14,431 bases of DNA, taken from DATMXS01 sp050260275 (GTDB lineage: Bacteria > Acidobacteriota > Terriglobia > Bryobacterales > Bryobacteraceae). Shown piece after piece: positions 7,361 to 14,431 of this stretch. Made by a program: the position numbers and the translations under genes. The stretch is from assembly GCA_050260275.1 (NCBI GenBank), contig JBLNBX010000061.1:1-14431 (forward strand), given 5' to 3'. The notes under the pieces are model-generated. The model saw only the letters and a list, made by a program, of their open reading frames with translations. It did not search any database and had not been told where the DNA came from. Numbering within the stretch: the first letter of the stretch is position 1; each line of letters starts with the position of its first letter.

Positions 7361-7384
7361 AAACGCCCGCCGCCGGGCATGTTT
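7361..7384 (-). terminator. Weak terminator-like hairpin after the sugar epimerase gene
   Basis: Nine bases after the epimerase stop, the minus strand reads AAAC, two bases, GCCCG, a four-base loop, CGGGC, then GTTT. The GC stem is five pairs and the AAAC/GTTT ends can also pair. The U-run is only three long, so termination would be weak. It lies between the epimerase stop and the TATAAT box of the next gene. Confidence 0.33.
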
Positions 7385-7393
7385 TAAGCGGCA

Positions 7394-8334
<941 letters not shown>

Positions 8335-8335
<1 letters not shown>

Positions 8336-9201
8336 CAATTCCTCCCCTGTGACGCTTCGAACGAGCCTGGCAGCTTCGCGATCTCAGACTCCAGGTAACT
8401 GAGCGACTCGCGCGCGATAGTATCCGCGCCCGCCGAGTAGTCGAAGACCTCGAGCGAAATCCAGCCCTTGTATCGGCGGCGCGCCAGCACTTCGAGCACC
8501 GCCCGGTAGTCGTACGTGCCGGTTCCGGGATGCCGGCCATCCATCTCGTTGACGTGCACGTGACGGATCAGGTCGAAATACCTTTCCACCAGCGTCGCGT
8601 GCGGCTCGGTTTCGGAGATTGTGTTATGCGTATCGAACATGGTCAGCGCGCCCGGCGAACTCACCTGCCGCACGATCGCGACCGCCTCTTCGAGCGTGTT
8701 GATGACGTCCGTCTCGCGCGGCGTGAGCGGTTCCACGAGGATCGCCACGCCGCGCTCGGCGGCGTGCGGCGCGACCGTCGCGAGCCCCTCGGCGTAATAC
8801 TTCATCGCTTCCTCGCGGCCAATACCGCCCGTGGTGCTGCGTTGGTTGGGAGAGCCGAAGACCATCACGCTATTGGGGCCGAGGTCAGCGCACAGATCCG
8901 CCAGCCTGCGCACGTGCTCCCAACTGCGCTTCCGGAGCGCCGCGTCGGGAGCTGTCACGTGCAGGCCCTTTGGAACCGCCATCAGCCAGTGCATGCCGGC
9001 GAACTCCAGACCCTCGGAGTGGATCGTGTCGGCTATCTCACGCCGGCGCGCCGGCGGAATGGCCGTAGGGTCCTCGCCGAGCGTGAACGGAGCGATCTCT
9101 ATCCCCGTGTACCCGGCGCTGCGAATGGAACGGCACGTTTCGGCGAACGAGAGGCCCTGGTACATCTCGTTGCACGTTGCGTGGCGGAACGGATAGGGCA
9201 T
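8335..9201 (-). CDS. Xylose-isomerase-like TIM-barrel sugar isomerase/epimerase
   Basis: A 288-residue protein of the AP-endonuclease-2/xylose isomerase-like TIM-barrel family. The metal-binding residues fall in order at strand ends: Glu157 in ILVEPLTP, Asp190 and His192 in MFDTHN, His216 in HVHVNEMD, and Glu251 in SLEVFDY. This is the pattern of D-tagatose/D-psicose 3-epimerases and hydroxypyruvate isomerases, which use a divalent metal to move a carbonyl group in free sugars or hydroxy acids. Which substrate applies is not visible. No signal peptide; cytosolic. The start at 9201 lies 29 bases after the M49 peptidase stop, lacks a Shine-Dalgarno and follows a TATACT box, so it may begin its own transcript. 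The downstream sugar epimerase overlaps its stop by one base, suggesting one pathway. Confidence 0.85.
8341..8347 (-). promoter_or_regulatory. Shine-Dalgarno sequence deciding the epimerase start
   Basis: GGGGAGG on the minus strand lies five bases before the ATG at 8335. It sits inside the end of the upstream isomerase gene and favours this ATG over the TTG one codon earlier. Confidence 0.65.
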
Positions 9202-9210
9202 TCGTCAACC

Positions 9211-9216
9211 AGTATA
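9211..9216 (-). promoter_or_regulatory. -10 box close to the TIM-barrel isomerase start
   Basis: TATACT on the minus strand ends nine bases before the ATG at 9201, with no Shine-Dalgarno between. It lies in the 29-base gap after the M49 peptidase stop. This hints at a separate, nearly leaderless transcript for the sugar genes. Confidence 0.45.
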
Positions 9217-9230
9217 GGAAGCCGCGCCGT

Positions 9231-10853
9231 CTAATTGATGCCCGAAGGAAAATCGAAAACCGGGTCCACGTCCACCGGGATATCCTTGATGGACTCCAGG
9301 GCCTTCTCCAGATCCGCCGGAATGCTCGTATATCGCGCAAACAGTTTCTCGCCGCGCGCGCGGTCGCCCGTCGCCTCGATCTCGAGCAGCTCCTGCGTGA
9401 GCCGCGCGAACGCTTCCGGCATCTTCGCCATGTCGATGCCGTAGCGGCCCGCCGCATCGCGCACTATCGCTTTTTGCTCAGTGAGGTAGTTGAACTCCAT
9501 GAGTTCAGCCTGACCGTGCGCCTCAGCGGTGCCGAAACGCAGTGTGCGGAAGATGCCCGCGACATACGAGTTGTAGTACTCCGGCAGGCGTTCCTTCGGA
9601 AGGGCGCCCTTGCGCACCAGCCACTCCAGCCCGAACATTCCCGTCGCGTCGGCCTTGGCTTCCTCGAGCGCGGAGTACAGCGGACCCATGGCTTCCCTTA
9701 TCTCAACCTGCTTCCCGCCAATACGTGCGTACGCCGGTCCGAGCCCGTGCGATATCTCGTGCAGCAGCACCGCCGTGAGGTAGCCCTCGCCGGTCACACG
9801 CGCCGCCGCGTCCGGCTGCATCAGGCGCTTGCCGATGGGCAGAATGACCTCGTTCACACGCGCGTCCATGAAGTTCTTGTAGAAGATCTTCTTCGTGCCC
9901 TTCTTGACGTGAATGCGCGGATCGTTCGGCAGGTTCGTCGCCACCGCCTGGTAGCCGTGGCGCGCATCGCCGGACCGGAACGGCGAGTACATCACCTCCA
10001 TCGGCGTCGCCAGCCCGTGCTTCGAAGGCCGGTCCTCCGGGGCGAGCGGAAGCGCTTCCTGGAGCTCTGGAACATACGCCGCGAACGTTGCGAGCTTCTT
10101 GCTTTCCTCCTCGTCGCGGATGAGGATTGCCGCTTCGTAGGCGGCCTTGATGCCGAGCAGGCCGTCGCCGTAGGTCTCGTACGGCCCCATGATGACGTCG
10201 AACTTCGGGTCCTTCAGATCCATCCACGCCAGGTCGCTTTCGTAGTAGTCATCCGTGAGCAGCGCGGCGGCCCTGAGCCGGAGAAAGCGCGCGAACTGCG
10301 GGTCATCCGACAGTTCCGCCGCGCGGAGCAGCGCCTTTGAGGCCGGCTCGACGAACTCGCGGTACTCCTCGTGGTAAGGGATCGCGACCAGCGCGCCGTT
10401 CTTCCGCCGGACAACGGTGTACCCACTGTAGATGGCCTCGCGGGACTCGGGATGCGCCTTCACCCAGGCTTCGATCTCCTCGCGGGTTATCCCGGCGTCG
10501 TAGTACCCGAGTCCGGGCGGAGCCGTCTCCGTGCCGATGAACGGCTTGTGGTCGTCGAGCAGGTCCCAGCGGGAACCCATGATGAACAGGAGGCGGCGCG
10601 CCGCCACTTCGCGCGGATCTGTCGCATTCGCCAGGCTCCTCCAGATCTCGAGCGCTTTGGGATCGGTCTGTTGCCAGTACGCTCTCCCGAGGTGCTGTGA
10701 GGCTTCCACGAGCGCATCGATCATTTGGCGCTCGCGCTGCGACAGTCGCGACGCGTCATACGGCATCTTCACGGGCTTCCATTTCGCCGCGCGTTCGTGA
10801 ATGTCGGGTGCAATAACCAGGCTGGCCATAAGCAGAATTCCGAGGACCCTCAT
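9231..10853 (-). CDS. Exported M49-type (dipeptidyl-peptidase III-like) zinc peptidase
   Basis: A 540-residue protein with a hydrophobic N-terminus (MRVLGILLMASLVIA) that looks like a signal peptide, so it probably acts in the periplasm. HEISH (residues 365-369) followed by Gly-Leu-Gly-Pro, and EEAKAD (397-402), correspond to the two zinc motifs of family M49. Classical members have HELLGH with a six-residue spacing and EECRAE. Here the first motif is the five-residue HEXXH form, which I recall from a few bacterial M49 enzymes such as that of Caldithrix. DPP III removes dipeptides from the N-terminus of short peptides. The frame is open upstream to 10907, but the ATG at 10853 gives the signal peptide and follows a -10 box at the leaderless distance. 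The gene is divergent from the Nudix gene. The related uncharacterised 'Zn-dependent hydrolase' label would also fit. Confidence 0.82.
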   Translation of the reverse strand: MRVLGILLMASLVIAPDIHERAAKWKPVKMPYDASRLSQRERQMIDALVEASQHLGRAYWQQTDPKALEIWRSLANATDPREVAARRLLFIMGSRWDLLDDHKPFIGTETAPPGLGYYDAGITREEIEAWVKAHPESREAIYSGYTVVRRKNGALVAIPYHEEYREFVEPASKALLRAAELSDDPQFARFLRLRAAALLTDDYYESDLAWMDLKDPKFDVIMGPYETYGDGLLGIKAAYEAAILIRDEEESKKLATFAAYVPELQEALPLAPEDRPSKHGLATPMEVMYSPFRSGDARHGYQAVATNLPNDPRIHVKKGTKKIFYKNFMDARVNEVILPIGKRLMQPDAAARVTGEGYLTAVLLHEISHGLGPAYARIGGKQVEIREAMGPLYSALEEAKADATGMFGLEWLVRKGALPKERLPEYYNSYVAGIFRTLRFGTAEAHGQAELMEFNYLTEQKAIVRDAAGRYGIDMAKMPEAFARLTQELLEIEATGDRARGEKLFARYTSIPADLEKALESIKDIPVDVDPVFDFPSGIN

Positions 10854-10860
10854 TAGTACG

Positions 10861-10866
10861 ATTATC
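10861..10866 (-). promoter_or_regulatory. -10 box placed for a leaderless M49 peptidase transcript
   Basis: GATAAT on the minus strand ends seven bases before the ATG at 10853. Transcription would start at or next to the start codon; no Shine-Dalgarno or -35 box is evident. Confidence 0.5.
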
Positions 10867-10928
10867 GCGACAATCCTCGCGCCCCCGCCGGGAACCAGAA
10901 ATGCCACCTACCTCTCCCGCTATTCGGG

Positions 10929-10934
10929 TATCTT
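10929..10934 (+). promoter_or_regulatory. -10 box placed for a leaderless Nudix gene transcript
   Basis: TATCTT ends seven bases before the GTG at 10942, with no purine-rich block between. This mirrors the divergent M49 promoter only about 60 bases away and supports GTG 10942 as the start. Confidence 0.45.
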
Positions 10935-10941
10935 TGTACCA

Positions 10942-11337
10942 GTGCCCCGTCCTTTTCTGGTGGTTGCCGGTGTTATAGAGCGCGACGGTCTCGTCCTGGT
11001 TTGCCAACGCCAGGCCGGCGACACGCACCCTTTCAAGTGGGAGTTCCCCGGCGGCAAGGTCGAGACCGGGGAAACGCCGCGTCAGGCCCTCCAGCGCGAG
11101 CTGACCGAGGAACTCGGCATCACCGCTGAGATCGGAGACGAGATCGCCCGTTACGAGTACCGCTACGCGCGGCGCCCGCCCATCCTGCTCATATTCTATC
11201 GCGTGACGGAGTTCACGGGCGACCCCAAGCCCCTGGCCTTCGAGGAGATCCGCTGGGAACCCTACTCGCGTCTGCCTGCGTACGACTTCCTTGACGGCGA
11301 TCGCGAGTTCATTCGCAGGCTTGCCCGCCAGCACTAG
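10942..11337 (+). CDS. mutT: MutT-type Nudix hydrolase (8-oxo-dGTP diphosphatase-like)
   Basis: A 131-residue Nudix protein. The Nudix box at about residues 35-57 is complete: GGKVETGETPRQALQ followed by RELTEELGI, with the metal-binding glutamates in place. The N-terminal PRPFLVVAGVIERDGLVLVCQRQ and the WEFPGG sequence are typical of MutT, which converts 8-oxo-dGTP to the monophosphate and prevents A:T to C:G mutations. The frame is open upstream to 10801, but that stretch would overlap the divergent peptidase gene and has no family similarity, so GTG 10942 is the best start. CTP pyrophosphohydrolase (NudG) activity is an alternative. The last 29 bases overlap the 3' end of the convergent gene. 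Confidence 0.87.
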   Translation: MPRPFLVVAGVIERDGLVLVCQRQAGDTHPFKWEFPGGKVETGETPRQALQRELTEELGITAEIGDEIARYEYRYARRPPILLIFYRVTEFTGDPKPLAFEEIRWEPYSRLPAYDFLDGDREFIRRLARQH

Positions 11338-11851
11338 CCGGGCGACGCCGGTACCCTACCCGTTCCTTGTACAGCTCCAGCGCGTTGAACACGATGGGGC
11401 ACAGTGCCGCCCACGCGCACAGCCGCTCCATGCGCCCGCCGAGCGATCGCTCCCGGTGCGATGCATAGGGGAACTCGCGGCAGGCGCGCGGCCTGGCTTC
11501 GTAAACAAGGCACAGCGTTCCGTCGAGGAACGTGCATCCTTGCTTGGTACTGGCAAGCAGTCTCGGGTGGGGTGCGGCAGGGTCCGGCACGGTGTACAGC
11601 CGGATCACTTCCTCGCGGGTCGTACCGAGGTATTCGGCTATCGCTGCGATGTCGGCTTCGGTCACCGTGACGCTACCGTGCCGGCAACAGTTGGCGCACG
11701 CGGTGCAGTCGATCTGGCTTTCGACCTCGGCTGCGATCTCGTGCAGCGGCTCCAGCGGACAGTGGTGCGCCTTGAGGTAACGCCGGAAGTCGAGGTACTC
11801 GGCCTCCATGCGCTCCGCCGCGCGCCGGATCTCATCCGGGTTGGTGAGCAC
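11309..11851 (-). CDS. YkgJ-type cysteine-cluster (putative zinc/iron-chelating) protein
   Basis: A 180-residue protein with the CxxCxxCC signature (C49, C52, C55, C56: CTACANCC), then C106, C114, CREFPY (C124), C145 and C151. This pattern defines the YkgJ family, thought to bind zinc or an iron-sulfur cluster; its reaction is not established. It is cytosolic, with no signal peptide. The frame is open up to 11983, but the upstream part is low in family similarity. The GTG at 11851 (residues MLTNPDEIRR) is preceded by AGGGG and by a TATGCT box eight bases away, so I chose it. The stop overlaps the convergent Nudix gene. The start is the least certain part. Confidence 0.8.
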   Translation of the reverse strand: MLTNPDEIRRAAERMEAEYLDFRRYLKAHHCPLEPLHEIAAEVESQIDCTACANCCRHGSVTVTEADIAAIAEYLGTTREEVIRLYTVPDPAAPHPRLLASTKQGCTFLDGTLCLVYEARPRACREFPYASHRERSLGGRMERLCAWAALCPIVFNALELYKERVGYRRRPASAGGQACE

Positions 11852-11859
11852 TGCCCCTA

Positions 11860-11865
11860 AGCATA
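11860..11865 (-). promoter_or_regulatory. -10 box for the YkgJ-like gene
   Basis: TATGCT on the minus strand ends eight bases before the GTG at 11851. An AGGGG lies between, so the mRNA could be leaderless or carry a minimal leader. No -35 box is clear. Confidence 0.38.
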
Positions 11866-12062
11866 CGCCCTCGCGGCGGAAAACGATACCCTCGGTGGGA
11901 ATTGGTGGATAGACAAATGTGAAAAGAAATGTTTGCGGGGTCCGGGTCCGCATTGGCGGAGCCCTAGGCGTTTGAGCGATCAAGAGGCCGCGTTACCCGC
12001 TGGCACGGCGCCCGGTACAGGCTCGATCTTCACGCTCTCCCGCCTCGCCACCACCGCCACAG

Positions 12063-12078
12063 CCAGGCAGGTGCCTGG
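12063..12078. repeat. 16-base perfect palindrome CCAGGCA-GG-TGCCTGG
   Basis: Two seven-base arms with a two-base centre lie about 52 bases downstream of the nadK stop. There is no T-run on either side, so it is a poor intrinsic terminator. It could be an operator, part of a dispersed repeat, or a chance hairpin. Confidence 0.45.
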
Positions 12079-12130
12079 GACGGAAGCCCGAACGCGCCAG
12101 CGCTAAAGCCGCGTCATCGCCCGCTCTTTG

Positions 12131-12994
12131 CTATCGCTCGCCCCACTTCAGCTTCTGCCGCAGCACGTCGAAGAACATCGACCGCGGAGGCCGCACAAGT
12201 TGCAGCACGTGCGGGGAACGCTGCACCATAACGCGGTCGCCGTTATTGAGCGGCTCGCCGATCTGCCCGTCGATCGTGAGGTATGCGTCGCCGTTGTCGG
12301 CGTTGTTCAGGACCTCCACGGTGCTCGAGTCCGGGACGACAACCGGCCGGTTCGTCAGCATGTGCGGGCAAATCGGCGTAAGGCAGATCGCCGCCACCTG
12401 AGGGAAGATGATAGGCCCGCCGGCCGATAGCGAGTACGCGGTCGAACCGGTCGGTGTGCACAGAATCATCCCGTCCGCCTTGTATGCCGCAACGAAGCGC
12501 CCATCTACGTGAACGTCGAAATCGATCATGCGCGCGATGGACGATTTCGTCAGGACGACATCGTTGAGCGCGTCGTGCTCGCAGACCTGCTCGCCGCGTC
12601 TCATCAGCTTGCAGCGGAGCATGGAACGCAGTCCGATGCGGTGCTCGCCGCGCACGAACCGCGCCAGCTCCTGAAGCACCTCCTCGCGCGTGATGGCGGT
12701 CAGAAACCCCAGTCCGCCCAGGTTCACCGGGAACAGGGGGATCTCGCGGCCATTGATGGCGCGCGCGGCGGCCAGCAACGTTCCGTCGCCGCCCAGCACC
12801 ACTATCCCGTCGCAGCCTTCAGGCACCTCGGGCCGTGGCAGGCCGTCCGCCCGCCCCACGTACTCCGCGGTCGCCGCGTCGTACCGGGCGGCGATTCCGT
12901 GGCGTGCAAGCCAGTCGAGGACCGCCGGGACGACCTCCGCGCCCTGCGGCACGTTCGGCTTCGAGAGGATCCCGACTGTCCTAACGTTTCGCAT
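12131..12994 (-). CDS. nadK: NAD kinase
   Basis: A 287-residue ATP-NAD kinase, which phosphorylates NAD to NADP in the cytosol. The GGDGT motif (68-72, GGDGTLLAAAR) is present, followed by VNLGGLGFLTAI, NDVVLTK (144-150) and TPTGSTAYSLSAGGPI (180-195), all hallmarks of the family, and the length is normal. The ATG at 12994 lies inside the end of the tlyA gene (14-base overlap), so the two are probably translated together. The order tlyA then nadK is common in many bacteria. Confidence 0.95.
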   Translation of the reverse strand: MRNVRTVGILSKPNVPQGAEVVPAVLDWLARHGIAARYDAATAEYVGRADGLPRPEVPEGCDGIVVLGGDGTLLAAARAINGREIPLFPVNLGGLGFLTAITREEVLQELARFVRGEHRIGLRSMLRCKLMRRGEQVCEHDALNDVVLTKSSIARMIDFDVHVDGRFVAAYKADGMILCTPTGSTAYSLSAGGPIIFPQVAAICLTPICPHMLTNRPVVVPDSSTVEVLNNADNGDAYLTIDGQIGEPLNNGDRVMVQRSPHVLQLVRPPRSMFFDVLRQKLKWGER

Positions 12995-13715
12995 AAAGCA
13001 GAAATTCCCTGTTCCCTTCGGCGCCGAGAACCGGGCTCTCCATGATAGCCGTCTCGAAGCCCAGTTCGCGCGCCGAGCCCTCCACGCGGTCGCACGCCGC
13101 GCGGTGCAGCTCCGGATCTCGGACTATCCCGCCTTTGCCAACCTTTCCCCGCCCCACCTCAAACTGCGGCTTCACCAGGATTACCATGCCCGCCGCGGGC
13201 TTCAGCAGTGGAACCAGCGCGGGCAGGATCATTGTTACCGAGATGAAGCTCACGTCGGCGCACGCAAAATCGAGCGGCTCCGGAATGTGCTCCCGCGAGA
13301 GATAGCGCGCGTTTACGCGCTCGCGCACCACTACCCGCTCGTCGCCGCGCAGCCTCCAGTCGAGTTGCCCTCCGCCGACGTCCACCGCGTAGACGCGCGC
13401 CGCGCCCCGCTGCAGCAGGCAATCCGTGAACCCACCGGTGGAGGAGCCAATATCCGCGCAGATCAGCCCGCTCACGGAGACTCGCCAGTTGTCCAGCGCC
13501 GCTTCGAGCTTGTATCCGCCGCGGCTGACAAAGCGCATCGGCTCGGCGATCTCGATGCTGCTTTCGATGGAGACGGCTTGCCCGGGTTTCGCGGCGAGTG
13601 AACCGTCCACCTTGACTTCGCCCGCGAGAACGAGCGCCTGCGCCTTTGAGCGGGATTCGGCTAAACCACGATCGACGAGCAACTGGTCCAGCCTTACGCG
13701 CGGGGGCTTTTTCAT
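12981..13715 (-). CDS. tlyA: TlyA-family rRNA (cytidine-2'-O)-methyltransferase
   Basis: A 244-residue protein with an N-terminal S4 RNA-binding domain (about 6-66: RLDQLLVDRGLAESRSKAQ, AGEVKVDG) and a Rossmann methyltransferase domain. The AdoMet site is CADIGSSTGGFTDCLLQ (86-102). Lys69, Asp154 (CADVSFIS), Lys182 (LVKPQFEVG) and Glu237 (NREFLL) form the K-D-K-E set of 2'-O-methyltransferases. TlyA methylates cytidines of 16S and 23S rRNA; some homologues are annotated as hemolysins, but the motifs support an RNA methyltransferase. No Shine-Dalgarno is seen before the ATG at 13715. It lies 49 bases after the polyprenyl synthetase stop and probably shares its transcript. Confidence 0.93.
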   Translation of the reverse strand: MKKPPRVRLDQLLVDRGLAESRSKAQALVLAGEVKVDGSLAAKPGQAVSIESSIEIAEPMRFVSRGGYKLEAALDNWRVSVSGLICADIGSSTGGFTDCLLQRGAARVYAVDVGGGQLDWRLRGDERVVVRERVNARYLSREHIPEPLDFACADVSFISVTMILPALVPLLKPAAGMVILVKPQFEVGRGKVGKGGIVRDPELHRAACDRVEGSARELGFETAIMESPVLGAEGNREFLLYAKR

Positions 13716-13764
13716 GCCGGGGTGGCCGCCCGGAGCGCCTCGGCGGTGCAGTACGCGGAACCGC

Positions 13765-14431
13765 TCACTTCGTTCTCCGGACGATCATCTCCGCGATCTC
13801 CGAGAGCCGCGCCGCGCGCTCGCCGAACATCTCCAGTGCCTGCATGGCCCGCGTGCATTCCTGCTCCGCCATGCGATGCGAGGCCTCCAGCCCATAGACG
13901 CAAGGAAACGTGATCTTCTGCTGGGCCGCGTCTTTTCCCGCCGTCTTGCCGAGTTGTTCCGAAGACTGCTCCACGTCCAGGATGTCGTCCACTATCTGAA
14001 AAGCCAGGCCGATGTGGCGCCCATAGCAGGTGAGCGCTTCCATCTGCTCGTCGCTGGCGCCCGCGCAGATACCTCCCATGCGGACGCTGGCGGTCAGCAG
14101 CGCGCCCGTCTTTGCCCGGTGTATGCGGTCGAGCAGCTCCGCCGTAGGCTGCTGGTGCTCTCCCTCCAGATCGAACACCTGCCCGCCGATCATCCCGCCG
14201 GCCGTTCCAGAGGCCGCTGACAACTCGTCGGCTAGCGGCGCACGGCGTTCCGGCGGAATGGGCCCCGGGCCGCACAGCACCTGGAAGGCGAGCGTCAGAA
14301 GCGCATCTCCGGCAAGAATCGCCATTGCCTCCCCGAAAACCTTGTGGCAGGTTGGGCGGCCTCGGCGGAGGTCGTCGTTGTCGAGTGCGGGCAGATCGTC
14401 GTGGATGAGCGAGTAGGTGTGAACCAGCTCT
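13765..14431 (-). CDS. ispA: Polyprenyl synthetase (farnesyl/geranylgeranyl diphosphate synthase), N-terminus missing
   Basis: About 221 C-terminal residues are present; the gene continues beyond the right edge. Segments: HTYSLIHDDLPALDNDDLRRG, with the first aspartate-rich motif DDLPALD; GRPTCHKVFGEAMAILAGDALL; a central KTGALLTASVRMGG; and FQIVDDILDVE, the second aspartate-rich motif. These bind magnesium and diphosphate when isopentenyl diphosphate is added to allylic primers. The order ispA, tlyA, nadK matches a common bacterial cluster, in which dxs often lies between ispA and tlyA; here dxs is absent. The chain length of the product depends on residues before the first motif, most of which lie outside the window. 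Confidence 0.92.
   Translation of the reverse strand, partial: ELVHTYSLIHDDLPALDNDDLRRGRPTCHKVFGEAMAILAGDALLTLAFQVLCGPGPIPPERRAPLADELSAASGTAGGMIGGQVFDLEGEHQQPTAELLDRIHRAKTGALLTASVRMGGICAGASDEQMEALTCYGRHIGLAFQIVDDILDVEQSSEQLGKTAGKDAAQQKITFPCVYGLEASHRMAEQECTRAMQALEMFGERAARLSEIAEMIVRRTK

Larger units (their letters stand above)
11852..12130. other. 279-base non-coding gap between the YkgJ-like gene and nadK
   Basis: No gene with family similarity or convincing codon pattern is visible here on either strand. The gap holds the YkgJ-like promoter box, a GC-rich tandem GTCCGGGTCCG near 11940-11950, and a 16-base palindrome at 12063-12078. I see no tRNA or clear intrinsic terminator. Confidence 0.5.

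Noticed and set aside
10801..10941. Longer N-terminus for the Nudix protein from the ATG at 10801
   Set aside because: It would overlap the start of the divergent peptidase gene and its promoter, and adds 47 residues without family similarity.
11984..12130. Possible sigma-54 promoter starting TGGCAC at about 12001
   Set aside because: The required TTGC element at the -12 position is absent.
12690..13601. 303-codon plus-strand frame opposite nadK and tlyA
   Set aside because: Both minus genes have complete family motifs across this region; the plus-strand translation has none.

Overview
The window is a GC-rich, gene-dense bacterial chromosome segment with very short intergenic gaps and no rRNA, tRNA, CRISPR array, insertion sequence or phage gene that I can see. 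The gene style suggests an Acidobacteriota member of the Solibacter/Bryobacter type. The pointers are an exported TldD/PmbA-like protein, several secreted metallopeptidases, a fused TssB-TssC-like sheath protein and start codons placed right behind -10 boxes. This taxonomic guess is an inference and was not tested by any search.

Left part (1-5878). A truncated TldD/PmbA-like gene runs off the left edge on the minus strand. It is divergent from a branched-chain aminotransferase gene (ilvE type, +). A strong hairpin with a T-tract, probably the ilvE terminator, separates ilvE from an N-acetylglucosamine-6-phosphate deacetylase gene (nagA, +). Then come a secreted M1-family gluzincin peptidase with a C-terminal hydrophobic anchor and, 10 bases later behind a strong Shine-Dalgarno sequence, a six-helix membrane protein. 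The membrane protein gene appears to carry a one-base frameshift near 5700. When this is repaired, its stop codon abuts the stop codon of the convergent gene exactly.

Middle part (5879-10853, all minus). In transcription order these are an exported M49-type (dipeptidyl-peptidase III-like) peptidase with an HEISH zinc motif, a xylose-isomerase-like TIM-barrel sugar isomerase/epimerase, a WbpP-type NAD-dependent sugar epimerase coupled to it by a TGATG overlap, and a 482-residue protein. That last protein joins a TssB-like segment to a TssC-like segment and lacks the usual TssC C-terminus. No other type VI secretion gene is visible, so this orphan sheath-like protein is the most unusual gene in the window.

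Right part (10929-14431). A mutT-like Nudix gene (+) diverges from the M49 gene and overlaps the 3' end of a CxxCxxCC (YkgJ-type) metal-binding protein gene (-) by 29 bases. After a 279-base non-coding gap comes a minus-strand housekeeping group: a polyprenyl synthetase (ispA type, cut by the right edge), tlyA (rRNA 2'-O-methyltransferase) and nadK (NAD kinase). tlyA and nadK overlap by 14 bases.

A theme that crosses the window is initiation. Genes that probably begin transcripts (ilvE, M1 peptidase, TIM-barrel isomerase, M49 peptidase, mutT, the ykgJ-like gene) have a TANNNT-like box ending only 6-9 bases before the start codon. Most of these lack a Shine-Dalgarno sequence, which suggests leaderless or nearly leaderless mRNAs. 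Operon-internal genes such as the membrane protein and the sugar epimerase have strong Shine-Dalgarno sequences instead.
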